Shown in pieces: positions 13,086 to 22,356 of a stretch of 64,000 nt of DNA. This stretch comes from Paenibacillus sp. FSL H8-0537. Its GTDB lineage: Bacteria; Bacillota; Bacilli; Paenibacillales; Paenibacillaceae. The position numbers were made by a program, and so were the translations under genes. The stretch covers positions 3,648,001 to 3,712,000 of the forward strand of contig NZ_CP150290.1 in the NCBI RefSeq assembly GCF_038051995.1, read 5' to 3'. Each line of letters begins with the position of its first letter. Within the stretch, counting starts at the first letter, position 1. The notes under the pieces were generated by a model. The model was given only the letters and a program-made list of their open reading frames with translations. It was not told the DNA's origin and did not search any database.

Positions 13086-14438
13086 TTATTCAAAGCCTTC
13101 AAGACGCTTAGAGTTGCCGTCCTTCACATAGTTCGCATCCATTTCTTTGATCGCGGTGTCCACGTCGCCTGTGATATGGAAGTTTTGCAGAATTTTGCCC
13201 AAGTCCAGGAACGATGCCGTCAAGCGATTTTGCACATTGACCTTCGATTTGCCTTCATCAATATAGTCTTTAACCGTCTGCTGCATCGGATACAGCTCGC
13301 TGGTCGCATCCTTGAACACCGGGATGCCCGGCTGGCTTTGGTAGAAGGTATTGACGCTTTCTTTCGAAATCATAAATTTAACCAATTCTTTAGCAGCATC
13401 CAGATTTTTCGCCTTCGATGGCACCATCAGCTGGTTCGGAGGCGTAATCATGGCCGTGCCGGTGTCTGTTGCAGTTGGGAATGGGAAGAAGCCGATTTTA
13501 TTCGTTACAAAATCTTTGCCAAATTTCTTCTCAAGCTGTGGCAAAATGCCGTCCAGCATAAAGGCCATTGCTACCTTGCCTTCGCCCAGCTCGTTTTGCA
13601 GCTCGTCGAATGTGCCGGACAGCGTATTTTTTTGGAACAAGCCGAGATCCTTGATTTCCTTCGATTTTACAAAAAGATCCTTCAGCGCCGCGATGTCCGA
13701 CAGCTTCAACTGATTGACGTTCAGCTTCTGCACGCCTTCGTCGCCGATCTCCTGATCTACCTGGCTAACCCAGCCGGTCAAATAAAAGACTTGCGTCGGC
13801 CAGCCATCTTTTACCCCCTCATAAAACGGCGTTACGCCGTCGCCCTTCAGCTTTTTAGCAATTTCAATTAAATTCGCATAATTTGTTGGAGCGGCAACGC
13901 CGGCTTTTTCAAATACATCCTTATTGTAAAAGACGCCCATCATGCCCGTTTTGCCAAATGGCACGCCATAAGCTTTGCCAGCCGCATCCTTCTGGAAATC
14001 CACAATTGTATCGATGACATTGTCCCAAACGCCAGCCTCGCCGGACCATTCATACAGCGTCTCATCCGCTCTGAGCTTTACATATTGCTTCGTGCCCGGC
14101 TGCATGAGGAATACGTCAGGGAAATCACCTGTAGAGAAGCGAGTTTTCAGCATATTGTCATAGTCGCCTCCCGGCAGCGCCTGTACCTCGACTTTATTGC
14201 CCGTCTTCGCTTCAAATTCTTTGAAAATAAGATTGTAAGGCGTGACATCCTCCGTATTCGGAATTAGAAAGGTCAGCGTAACGGGCTTTGCTGACGGCTT
14301 TGCGGATGCTTCAGCTGCTGCTGTTCCCTCCGGGGCATTCGTCCCTTGCGAGCTGCCATTGTTGCTGCCGCAAGCGGTTAGTGAAAATGCTCCCAGCATT
14401 AGCGCCATTGTGAGGTGAACCGCTTTCATCTTTCTCAT
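13086..14438 (-). CDS. Sugar-binding lipoprotein of ABC transporter (CUT1 family)
   Basis: Extracellular solute-binding protein of about 450 residues. It has a basic start (MRKMK), a hydrophobic stretch and a lipobox LTAC ending at the lipidated Cys, followed by a Ser/Asn/Gly-rich tether, so it is anchored on the outer face of the membrane. The mature part resembles family 1 sugar-binding proteins (for example LPNTEDVTPYNLIFKEFEAK and GVFYNKDVFEKAG). The ATG at 14438, with GAGGGTG 7-8 bases upstream, is preferred over an in-frame ATG at 14456 that lies ahead of that site. It is the first gene of the operon and is preceded by a cre-like site. The imported glycan is inferred to carry rhamnose, galactose and branched or arabinose-type sugars. 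Confidence 0.92.
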   Translation of the reverse strand: MRKMKAVHLTMALMLGAFSLTACGSNNGSSQGTNAPEGTAAAEASAKPSAKPVTLTFLIPNTEDVTPYNLIFKEFEAKTGNKVEVQALPGGDYDNMLKTRFSTGDFPDVFLMQPGTKQYVKLRADETLYEWSGEAGVWDNVIDTIVDFQKDAAGKAYGVPFGKTGMMGVFYNKDVFEKAGVAAPTNYANLIEIAKKLKGDGVTPFYEGVKDGWPTQVFYLTGWVSQVDQEIGDEGVQKLNVNQLKLSDIAALKDLFVKSKEIKDLGLFQKNTLSGTFDELQNELGEGKVAMAFMLDGILPQLEKKFGKDFVTNKIGFFPFPTATDTGTAMITPPNQLMVPSKAKNLDAAKELVKFMISKESVNTFYQSQPGIPVFKDATSELYPMQQTVKDYIDEGKSKVNVQNRLTASFLDLGKILQNFHITGDVDTAIKEMDANYVKDGNSKRLEGFE

Positions 14439-14482
14439 GATAAGACACCCTCTCATTCATAATGATCTGCCTCTTTATTGTA

Positions 14483-14497
14483 TTGAAAGCGCTTCCT
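14483..14497 (-). promoter_or_regulatory. Candidate cre (CcpA) site before the sugar operon
   Basis: The bases TTGAAAGCGCTTCCT form a near-palindrome around AGCGCT and fit the Gram-positive catabolite-response element with mismatches at one end. A weak -10-like TACAAT lies just downstream on the minus strand. The position, about 45 bases before the binding-protein start, fits repression by CcpA when glucose is present. Confidence 0.6.
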
Positions 14498-14543
14498 TAA
14501 TTCTGTCTATGATTTTGACTTCTAATGTTGAATATTCCGACTT

Positions 14544-16304
14544 TTATGAATGCGCTTCAAAATATTCAGGAATAAGGAGCTTAATTTCGGTCCCTGCACC
14601 TTTGCGGCTGTTAATATGAAACTCGAAGCGGTCGCCATAACGAATCCGATAACGCGAATACACATTTTGCACCCCGATGCCGCTGCGCGTGTCCGAGCTC
14701 AACCCTTCGCCCTGTTGAAGCGGAGGCTTCAAGCTGCTTCTGATATCGGCCAAATGCTTGTCGGATATGCCCACTCCGTCGTCTTTGACGGTGAGCGTTA
14801 TGCTGCCGCCCTCTCTGCTGACGATTACAGCGATCGTTCCTTTGCCGCGCTTGCGCTCAATGCCATGGAATACCGCATTTTCAACGAGCGGTTGAAGCGT
14901 CATTTTAAGCATAGGAAAGCTGTAGAGGTCGTCATCAATTTGCTGCTCAAAGGAAATTTTGTCTTCAAAGCGAATGCGCTGAATGTTCATATATGCTTCG
15001 ATTTGCACAAGCTCCTCCTGCAGCGTGACGATTTCATCCTTGTTTTTCGTATTGTAGCGAAAAATATCAGCGAGCGACTGCGCCATTTCACTAATTTCCT
15101 GCACTTGATAATAGTCCGACATCGCTCGGATGCTGTCGAGCGTATTGTACAGAAAATGCGGATTGATCTGCGAATAAAGCATGGCGAGCTGCGCCTCCTG
15201 CAGCTTAATCTGGTTTACATACCGCGTCTCAATCAAATTTTGCAGCTCATCCTGCATCGCATTGAAGTTCATGCCGATTCTGCCGATTTCATCATTGCGC
15301 CGCACCTCGACACGCACCGAAAAATCGCCGCGTTTAATGCGGTTAACCGTCTTGTACAAGTCTAGAATCGGCTTCGTAATCCGCTGCCCGAACAGGATCG
15401 AAATAATCAGCGTAATTGCAAAAGCAATGAAAGCGGTCACAATAACCGTCGTCTTAATAATATCTAATGCGCCAAAAATATCATGCTTCGGCACGATAAG
15501 CACAGCCTTCCAGTTCGAATAAGCGGAATTCGTATACGACACTAGTCGATCCTCTCCATCCAGATTGAGCCAAAACTTGCCTTGACTGCCGTTAATACGG
15601 CTTGTCAGCTCCTTCCCGCCTGCATAACGCTGCGCTTCACCAGGCGCATAAACAAGCCTGTTGCCTTCGTCAAGTATGACAATGCTGCTGTTTGCCGAAA
15701 GTCCGTCGTTGCGGCCAATGCTGTTGAACAGCTCGGCACGGTATTCGGCACGCACTAAAATAAACTGCTCGGGATTGGAAAAATCGCGGATCATAATGGA
15801 GGAAAAATAGGCCGTTTCCCCATCCACTGTCCGGTCTGCCGCCGGGATGAAGCCGCTGTAAAACACCTCGCCATCCTTCGCTACCGTTTGGCGGAACCAT
15901 TCGGAGCCCCGCACCTTCGCCGGGTTATGCTGTCCGCTTTCGTCAGAGGAGCTAAGCAGCTCGCCGTTGCTATAATAAATTTGAAAACGCAAAAAATCAC
16001 GAATTGGCGTTACATTGAAGCTTTTCAAATACAAATCGCTGATTTTCTGCCGAAACAGGAACCGTTCGCGATCGCTAAGCTCGGGGTAACGATTAACGCC
16101 GTCAATATAGCTCTGCTCATTGTAGGAGGCCAGCAGCAGATTGCGCTTGCTATGAAAATCATTATCCATATTTTTTTCAATTTGCTGGACGAGCAGCAGG
16201 CTGGCAGCCTCCGCTTGAGTTGCCATCGTTTTGTAGGAAATATAGAAGGAGACCGAACCGACTAATGTAATGCACACCAAAATAATAATAAAGTAGCTCA
16301 GCAA
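14544..16304 (-). CDS. YesM-type sensor histidine kinase
   Basis: 586-residue membrane kinase. It has an N-terminal membrane helix (SYFIIILVCITLVGSVSFY), an extracellular sensor region of about 250 residues, a second helix near 285-305, a HAMP linker, the phosphorylated His in YSQINPHFLYNTLDSIRAM and an ATPase domain (LQPLVENAVFHGIE; DDGVGIS). It is the likely partner of the AraC regulator at 9493. The start is odd: the TTG at 16304 has no good ribosome binding site. A strong GAGGGGGA lies at 16332-16338 with only ATT, ATT and ATC in frame after it, so translation may begin about eight codons earlier at a non-standard codon. It lies between the binding-protein gene and the rhamnosidase terminator. 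Confidence 0.92.
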   Translation of the reverse strand: MLSYFIIILVCITLVGSVSFYISYKTMATQAEAASLLLVQQIEKNMDNDFHSKRNLLLASYNEQSYIDGVNRYPELSDRERFLFRQKISDLYLKSFNVTPIRDFLRFQIYYSNGELLSSSDESGQHNPAKVRGSEWFRQTVAKDGEVFYSGFIPAADRTVDGETAYFSSIMIRDFSNPEQFILVRAEYRAELFNSIGRNDGLSANSSIVILDEGNRLVYAPGEAQRYAGGKELTSRINGSQGKFWLNLDGEDRLVSYTNSAYSNWKAVLIVPKHDIFGALDIIKTTVIVTAFIAFAITLIISILFGQRITKPILDLYKTVNRIKRGDFSVRVEVRRNDEIGRIGMNFNAMQDELQNLIETRYVNQIKLQEAQLAMLYSQINPHFLYNTLDSIRAMSDYYQVQEISEMAQSLADIFRYNTKNKDEIVTLQEELVQIEAYMNIQRIRFEDKISFEQQIDDDLYSFPMLKMTLQPLVENAVFHGIERKRGKGTIAVIVSREGGSITLTVKDDGVGISDKHLADIRSSLKPPLQQGEGLSSDTRSGIGVQNVYSRYRIRYGDRFEFHINSRKGAGTEIKLLIPEYFEAHS

Positions 16305-16410
16305 CAGCTCATTGCGCAGCCGGATAATAATTCCCCCTCAGGCACATCCTGTTTTATTTTCATTATAACGAATCGGGAGAAGCGAACCTATAACAAAAAA
16401 TGACTAGCTT

Positions 16411-16453
16411 AAAAAGCCCAAAGCCGATTCTCTCATACGAGACAGCTTTGGGC
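16411..16453 (-). terminator. Intrinsic terminator after the rhamnosidase gene
   Basis: A 9-bp perfect stem pairs 16416-16424 with 16445-16453. On the minus strand it is followed by five T residues. It separates the rhamnosidase transcript from the sensor kinase gene. Confidence 0.8.
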
Positions 16454-16547
16454 GATTACATTTGCTTCCTTTCATTATGAAACTGAAAAACGAATCGGAA
16501 AAACGGGTCTTTTCCGAAGACTTGCATGCATAGCAGGCTTGGCTTGA

Positions 16548-19271
16548 CTAGTCTTTAACTTGACTGGCAAAGCGGTAGGAGCCGGAGCCGATTTCCAGCA
16601 CCGTTTGACTGCCAATGGCTTTAATCACCTTAATATCCTCGCTGCCAGATGGACTAGCTGGAAGCAGCTCTGTAGAAGTTATTGCATCCTCAAGCGTATG
16701 AATGGCTGCTCCATCGATTGCCTTGACCGTCCCAGGAATGTATAGCGTTGCCGTCGTATTAGCGGGAATGATTACGTTTAACTGGAACTCTCCGGACTTA
16801 TCGATTTGCCAGTCTACTTCGATTTTCCCATATAACGAAGAGAAATGAGATTTCACATAATTAAGGCCGCCGCCCGGCTGAGGACGGATAATCGCATGAC
16901 GGAAGGCAGGTGCTCCCTTGTCTGCTTCAATGCCTGCCATATAGCGGAACATCCACTCGCCAACGGAGCCTAGTGAATAGTGATTGAAAGAATTCATCTG
17001 CGGCGTCTGAAAGCCATTTTCCTCTGTCCAACCATCCCAGCGCTCCCAAATGGTCGTCGCTCCATGCTTGATGGAATACATCCACGATGGAAAAGCCTCC
17101 TGCGTCAGCAGCTGATAAGCTACGTCGAGCCGGCCGTTATCAGATAGCGCGGGCAGCAAATAACCAACGCCAAGGAAGCCTGTCGTCAAGCGGTTGCCGC
17201 GGCTGGCAATATCCGCTGTGAGATGGTCGACTGCCTTTAACCGCAGCTCGTCTGTCAGCAGGCCAAATTGCAGCGCAAGCACATATACCGTTTGCGTCTC
17301 CCCATGTATGCGGCCCTCCTCCGTTACAAAAGCAAGGCGGAATGCTGCGGCAATGCCCTGAAACAGCTGCTCCAGCCGGCGAACATCCTCCTCCTTGCCC
17401 AGCACGCCGGCAATTAATCCAAGCACCTTCGTGCTGTAGGCAAAATAAGCGGTTGCCAGCACCTCGTTTGGCGTATCGGCATCAATGGACAGCCAGTCGC
17501 CATAGTTGGCATAGTTCGGCCTTACTAGCTCTTCGGTCGTTGCGTGCAAGTAATCGACCCATCTGCTCATCGCCTCGTAATGCGTTTCCAAAATCCGCAC
17601 ATCGCCATACATTAAATACAGCGTCCAAGGGATAATGACGCCAGCATCGCCCCAGCCTGCATTATCTGGCGCATACCAGTTCAGTCGCGTGCTCCAGTTT
17701 TTATAGCGAATCCAGCCTGCATCCGGCGCCACATCGGTGAAAGCGCCCGAAGGCTGCTGGCAATCAATCATATCCCACATAAATTTATTGAAAAACCTTG
17801 CCACATCCATATTGTACGAGGCTGTACGCGCAAAAATCTGCGCATCCCCCGTCCAGCCGAGACGCTCATCCCGCTGAGGGCAATCGGTTGGTACCGACAA
17901 GAAGTTGCCGCGCTGCCCCCAAGTAATGTTGGAAAACAACTGATTTATCATCGCATTCGACGTTTCCAAATGCCCAGTCTCCGGTGTGTCGGAATACACA
18001 ACCTTGCCCACAATTGTATCCAAATCAGGCTCGCCGGGATATCCAATCAGCTCCACATAACGAAAGCCATGGAATGTAAAATGCGGCTCATAGCGCTCCA
18101 GCCCCTCGCCTTTAAGCGTATAATGCTCCTGCTGAACAGCAATGCGCAAATTTTCCAAATACAGCGAGCCATCAGGACTCAGCATTTCCGCATGGCTGAT
18201 CGTGACCGTCGTGCCGCGTTCCCCGCTAACGCGAAGCTCCGTCCAGCCGACCATATTTTGTCCCATATCAAAAATATAGCTGCCGCTTGGTGTCCGCTCC
18301 ATTCGGATTGGCCTAATCGTCTTCATTACCTTAATCGGCGGTTCGTTAGACGCCACCAGCATGCCGTTATAGCCAGGCCGCACATCAGGCTCCTCCCATT
18401 GGTTGTCATCAAAGCCTGCTTCCGACCAGCCCGTCATTTCAAGCCGCGCGTCATAAGCTTCACCCATAATAAAATCGGAATATAAAATTGGCCCCTTGCT
18501 CACCTTCCACGTATGATCGGTTGTGATACTTTGCTTCGTGCCATCCTCATATTCCACGTAAGCCTGCATCATAAAAAACGGACGCTCTCCGTACACCTTG
18601 TCGCCAAGAAATCCAACCGTTCCCGCATACCAGCCTTCTCCAATAATGGCGCCAAAGGCGTTGTCGCCTTCATGCAGCAGCGGCGTAATATCATAAGCCT
18701 GCACCTGTGAGCGGACATTGTAGTCCGTAAAGCCTGGGGCAAAATAATCCCCTACCCGCTGCCCGTTAACGTACAGCTCAAACAAGCCGAGCGCTGTCGC
18801 ATAGGCCATGGCGCGGCGCACCTTGCCGCCCAAGGTGAATGGCTTGCGCAAGTGGGGTGAAGGCTGTCTGCCTGCTGCCCCCTCATCATGCTTGCGGCCA
18901 ATCCATTTCCCCCGATATGCTGCCCTATGAAGCAGTCCTATCGTCCAGAGGGCAGGCTCGCTCCATTCCGATACGCGCCCATAATTGTCCCAGACGCGCA
19001 CCTTCCAAAAACATTCGGCTTCCGCTTCAAGCGGGCTGCCGCCATATTCCACTTGGATCGACTCGCTCGATTCTGTTTTCCCACTATCCCAGCGATCGCC
19101 ATCATCTGCGGCCAGCCGTTCTATTGAAGAAGCGACCAGCACCTGATACGCCATTTGGCGAACAGAACGCTCCTCTGAGCGGAGCTTCCAGAACAAGCGC
19201 GGCTTAGCCGCTTCAATACCAAGCGGATTCGTCATATACTCCGTTTTGCAATCTTCAATGGTTAATGCCAT
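16548..19271 (-). CDS. Alpha-L-rhamnosidase, glycoside hydrolase family 78
   Basis: 907-residue GH78 enzyme that releases alpha-L-rhamnose from oligosaccharides. It has an N-terminal Ig-like domain, a carbohydrate-binding beta-sandwich (YVNGQRVGDYFAPGFTDY), then the catalytic (alpha/alpha)6 barrel with the conserved DCPQRDERLGWTGDAQ block and TIWERWDGW, where family acid/base residues lie, and a C-terminal beta-sandwich. No signal peptide is present, so cytoplasmic action is expected. AGGAGGCTGAAG precedes the ATG. It lies 80 bases after glcF on the same strand with no terminator between, so it could share the glcDF transcript or have its own promoter. It fits a pectin side-chain (rhamnogalacturonan) function. 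Confidence 0.95.
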   Translation of the reverse strand: MALTIEDCKTEYMTNPLGIEAAKPRLFWKLRSEERSVRQMAYQVLVASSIERLAADDGDRWDSGKTESSESIQVEYGGSPLEAEAECFWKVRVWDNYGRVSEWSEPALWTIGLLHRAAYRGKWIGRKHDEGAAGRQPSPHLRKPFTLGGKVRRAMAYATALGLFELYVNGQRVGDYFAPGFTDYNVRSQVQAYDITPLLHEGDNAFGAIIGEGWYAGTVGFLGDKVYGERPFFMMQAYVEYEDGTKQSITTDHTWKVSKGPILYSDFIMGEAYDARLEMTGWSEAGFDDNQWEEPDVRPGYNGMLVASNEPPIKVMKTIRPIRMERTPSGSYIFDMGQNMVGWTELRVSGERGTTVTISHAEMLSPDGSLYLENLRIAVQQEHYTLKGEGLERYEPHFTFHGFRYVELIGYPGEPDLDTIVGKVVYSDTPETGHLETSNAMINQLFSNITWGQRGNFLSVPTDCPQRDERLGWTGDAQIFARTASYNMDVARFFNKFMWDMIDCQQPSGAFTDVAPDAGWIRYKNWSTRLNWYAPDNAGWGDAGVIIPWTLYLMYGDVRILETHYEAMSRWVDYLHATTEELVRPNYANYGDWLSIDADTPNEVLATAYFAYSTKVLGLIAGVLGKEEDVRRLEQLFQGIAAAFRLAFVTEEGRIHGETQTVYVLALQFGLLTDELRLKAVDHLTADIASRGNRLTTGFLGVGYLLPALSDNGRLDVAYQLLTQEAFPSWMYSIKHGATTIWERWDGWTEENGFQTPQMNSFNHYSLGSVGEWMFRYMAGIEADKGAPAFRHAIIRPQPGGGLNYVKSHFSSLYGKIEVDWQIDKSGEFQLNVIIPANTTATLYIPGTVKAIDGAAIHTLEDAITSTELLPASPSGSEDIKVIKAIGSQTVLEIGSGSYRFASQVKD

Positions 19272-19350
19272 TAAACTTCAGCCTCCTGAAATTTTATCGC
19301 TTCACATGTTTCCTTCTTCTGGCCTCTTCTGTTTGTCTGTATGCTTTCTC

Positions 19351-20790
19351 CTATGCTTGCTCCTTGGCCTTCTCGGAGCTGTTATGAACCAAACGCTCAT
19401 GCAGAAAATCAACAATATGCTGGACCTGCATTTGACCGTCTCCATGCTTGGCTGCTCCAAGCTTCATTTGGAGCAGGCAGCCCGGGTTGCTCGTAAGCAA
19501 ATAATGCGCCTTTGTCGCATTGGCATGCTCCATTTTGCGCTCCAGCAGCCCGCCCGCCATTTCCGGCTGAACAATATTGTAAGTGCCCGCCGAGCCGCAG
19601 CAGCGATCAGCCTCAAACATTTCTACAAACTCAGCTCCACTTACCTCTCTCAGCAGCTTCCGGGGAGCATCGGCAGAGCGCATCACATTGCGCAAATGAC
19701 AGGAATCCTGATACGTAATCCGAATCGGCTGTTCCTTTGTCTGGGCAGTAGCAAGCTTGCCGGAACGGATCAGCAAATCACTAATATCCACCACACGCTT
19801 CGCCAGCCACACTGCGCCTTCCCTCCACTGCTCATCCTCATGCAGCAAATGATCGTATTCCGATAAGATGGCGCCGCAGCCGCCCGCATTGGATACGATG
19901 TAATCCACACCAGCTGCCTGAAAAGCAGCAATGTTCTTCCTCGCTAGTGACCGGGCATCCTCCGTCTCCCCGCTATGTGCGTGAAGCGCTCCACAGCAAG
20001 CCTGTGTATCCGGTATAACGACCTCAAAGCCAGCTTCCGTCAACAGCTCCACCGTCTTGATGTTCGTTTCCGTGAACAGCATATCCATGAGGCAGCCGCG
20101 AAACATGCCCACTGTAGCTATTTTCATCCCTTTGGCCGGATGATGGCTGCCGATTTTCTGGACAATGCCTTTGCTTGAGGCATTCGGCAGCACCTGCTCC
20201 ATCTCGCTCAAATGAGCTGGCAGCAGCTTCATAACGCCAGCGCTGCGCGCCAGCTTCCTAAGCCCGGATTGCTGATACAGCTGCATAGCTCCGCCGAGCA
20301 GCCGCACCCGCTTCTGGTGAGGGAAAAGCTGCTTGAACACCACCTGCCGCAGCGGCTTCACCCACCACCGGTGGCTTTCCGTATGCTCTTCAATCGCCTC
20401 CCTCGTCTGCTCAATGAGCTGTCCATATTTCACATCTGCCGGACAAGCCGGCTCGCAGGCACGGCAGCCGAGACAATGGCTCATCTGCTCCTCAAAGGAC
20501 TGGTCGGGCATCATCAAACCATCAGTAACCGCTTTCATCAATGCGATGCGGCCGCGTGGCGATTCCGCTTCAATACCCGTTTCACGAAACGTTGGGCATG
20601 CAGGCAGACAGAAGCCGCAGCGCATGCAATTCGTCAATTGATCCTCATCGAGCCGCAGCTTGAGCTTTCCAGCAAGCTGAAGCTGCGGGGAGCGCGGCGA
20701 ACTGCACGCTGGTTCCGTTCCATGCGTATTTACGTTTGCGGCTGTTGCTGATGTAATTCCAACAGTTAGCCTGTCTTCCGTTTTAACCAT
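19351..20790 (-). CDS. glcF: Glycolate oxidase-type iron-sulfur subunit
   Basis: Iron-sulfur subunit of a membrane-associated 2-hydroxyacid dehydrogenase. Two 4Fe-4S motifs lie near the N-terminus (CMRCGFCLPACP and CLGCRACEPACP). Two CCG domains follow (DTQACCGALHAHSG and DRCCGSAGTYN). It passes electrons from the FAD subunit to the respiratory chain. The ATG at 20790 overlaps the glcD stop by eight bases and has GAGGGTGG upstream. It is preferred over an in-frame start 12 codons earlier. Substrate could be glycolate or D-/L-lactate; the divergent FadR-type regulator and the neighbouring sugar-acid genes make glycolate plausible. Confidence 0.88.
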   Translation of the reverse strand: MVKTEDRLTVGITSATAANVNTHGTEPACSSPRSPQLQLAGKLKLRLDEDQLTNCMRCGFCLPACPTFRETGIEAESPRGRIALMKAVTDGLMMPDQSFEEQMSHCLGCRACEPACPADVKYGQLIEQTREAIEEHTESHRWWVKPLRQVVFKQLFPHQKRVRLLGGAMQLYQQSGLRKLARSAGVMKLLPAHLSEMEQVLPNASSKGIVQKIGSHHPAKGMKIATVGMFRGCLMDMLFTETNIKTVELLTEAGFEVVIPDTQACCGALHAHSGETEDARSLARKNIAAFQAAGVDYIVSNAGGCGAILSEYDHLLHEDEQWREGAVWLAKRVVDISDLLIRSGKLATAQTKEQPIRITYQDSCHLRNVMRSADAPRKLLREVSGAEFVEMFEADRCCGSAGTYNIVQPEMAGGLLERKMEHANATKAHYLLTSNPGCLLQMKLGAAKHGDGQMQVQHIVDFLHERLVHNSSEKAKEQA

Positions 20791-22198
20791 GCTGTAGCAC
20801 CACCCTCTTGCGCGACTGTTTGGCAAATATTTTGCCGGGATTGAGCAAATGATGCGGATCGAACGCCTGTTTAACGGCCTTCATCACTTCGATGCCTGCG
20901 GAGCCGACCTTCCATTCGAGATAAGGGGATTTCACAAGGCCAACGCCATGCTCGCCTGTAATCGTCCCGCCGAGCCGAATCGCTGCCTCGAAAATTTCCT
21001 CAAACGCCGCCTCAACGCGGTGAATTTCTTCCTTATCCCGTGCATCAGTCGTTGCTGTAGGATGCAGATTGCCGTCGCCCGCATGGCCGAAGGTACAGAT
21101 CGTCACTTGATGCTTGTGGGCAATTCGATTAATTTCCAGCACCATTTCGGCAATTTTGGAGCGAGGCACCGTCGCATCCTCAAGAATCGTCGTTGGCCGC
21201 AAGCGTGCAAGTGCGGTAAAAGCACTGCGCCTTGCCGTCAGCAGCTTGAGCGCTTCCTCTGGACTTTCAGCGACGCTGACGCTGTGCGCCTGCTCGCTTC
21301 GGCAAATTTCCTCAATCCGGGCAATGTCTCGTTCTACCATTTCAGTTTCTCCGTCCTGCTCGATGAGCAGAATCGCCTCCATATCGAGCGGCAAGCCAAG
21401 CTTGGCAAAATCGTCGACCACCCGCACCGTCGCATTATCGAGAAATTCGAGCGTTGAAGGGATGATGCGGTTTTCAATGATTTTAGACACGGTTCGCGCC
21501 GCGCCATACAAGTCCTTATACATCGCCAGCATCGTCTTCTTGTACTTTGGCGGCGGCACTAGCTTGAGTGTCGCTTCGGTAATAATCGCAAGCGTCCCTT
21601 CCGAGCCGACGAGCAGCTTGGTCAAGTCATAGCCTGCTACATCCTTCATCAGCTTGCCGCCGGTACGAATAATTTCGCCACTGGCCAGCACCGCCTCCAG
21701 GCCGAGGACATAATCTTTGGTCGTGCCGTACTTGAGTCCGCGCAGCCCGCCGGAGCATTCGGCAATGTTGCCGCCAATGGTTGAAATCGCCATGCTGCTC
21801 GGATCGGGCGGGTAAAATAAGCCGAGCGACTCCACATGGGCGATAAAAGATTTTGTAATGAGGCCAGGCTGGACGATTGCAACCAAATTTTCAAGATCGA
21901 CCTCCAAAATGCGATTCATCCGGTGCATGACCATCACAACACCGCCCTCTACAGGAACAGTACCACCGCATAAGTTCGTGCCTGAGCCTCGGCCGATGAC
22001 GGGAATGCGATGCGTATTCAGCACCTTCATAATCGCGCTCACCTGCTCCGTGCTCGCGGGATAGATAACGCCATCTGGCAGCGCTTGCAGCATCGGTGTC
22101 CCGTCATAAGAATGAGTCACTAGCGACTGCGGATCATCTTTATAAAAATCGCTTCCCACTATAGCGATCAGTTGTTGTCGAATCGTTTCCTGCAGCAT
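20783..22198 (-). CDS. glcD: FAD-linked glycolate/2-hydroxyacid oxidase subunit
   Basis: FAD-binding subunit of a glycolate oxidase-type enzyme of about 471 residues. The VAO/PCMH FAD domain carries VIGRGSGTNLCGGTVP, SSMAISTIGGNIAECSGG and DLTKLLVGSEGTLAIITE. The C-terminal substrate domain ends with TICTFGHAGDGNLHPT and GTITGEHGVGLVK, both typical of GlcD. It oxidises a 2-hydroxyacid to a 2-oxoacid and hands electrons to the overlapping glcF product. The ATG at 22198, with AAGGGG eight bases upstream, is chosen over two earlier in-frame starts. A palindromic operator lies in its promoter region. Confidence 0.9.
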   Translation of the reverse strand: MLQETIRQQLIAIVGSDFYKDDPQSLVTHSYDGTPMLQALPDGVIYPASTEQVSAIMKVLNTHRIPVIGRGSGTNLCGGTVPVEGGVVMVMHRMNRILEVDLENLVAIVQPGLITKSFIAHVESLGLFYPPDPSSMAISTIGGNIAECSGGLRGLKYGTTKDYVLGLEAVLASGEIIRTGGKLMKDVAGYDLTKLLVGSEGTLAIITEATLKLVPPPKYKKTMLAMYKDLYGAARTVSKIIENRIIPSTLEFLDNATVRVVDDFAKLGLPLDMEAILLIEQDGETEMVERDIARIEEICRSEQAHSVSVAESPEEALKLLTARRSAFTALARLRPTTILEDATVPRSKIAEMVLEINRIAHKHQVTICTFGHAGDGNLHPTATTDARDKEEIHRVEAAFEEIFEAAIRLGGTITGEHGVGLVKSPYLEWKVGSAGIEVMKAVKQAFDPHHLLNPGKIFAKQSRKRVVLQHG

Positions 22199-22255
22199 AT
22201 TGATGTCCCCTTCCATAAAATAAAGCTTCCATCCATTAATCAATCAATTAATCAG

Positions 22256-22288
22256 GTCATCTGATGACTTTGAATTGAAAAAAGTATA
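22256..22288 (-). promoter_or_regulatory. glcD promoter -10 and FadR-type palindromic operator
   Basis: A perfect 13-base palindrome GTCATCTGATGAC lies at 22256-22268. On the minus strand a -10-like TATACT lies at 22283-22288, placing the palindrome at about the transcription start of glcD. FadR-family regulators bind short palindromes of this kind, and such a regulator is encoded divergently at 22357. Repression relieved by the hydroxyacid substrate is the simplest reading. Confidence 0.65.
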
Positions 22289-22356
22289 CAATAAAATAGA
22301 TAAAAGCGAAAGCGTTATTTTGGAGCATGCTAATTCGTTGTTTGAAGGGAGTTAAT

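Noticed and set aside
13062..13871. Plus-strand open frame of 269 codons
   Set aside because: Antisense to the intact sugar-binding lipoprotein gene.
14550..15365. Plus-strand open frame of 271 codons
   Set aside because: Antisense to the sensor kinase catalytic region.
22300..22320. Possible cre site (GCGAAAGCGTTATT) upstream of glcD
   Set aside because: Too many departures from the consensus to claim.
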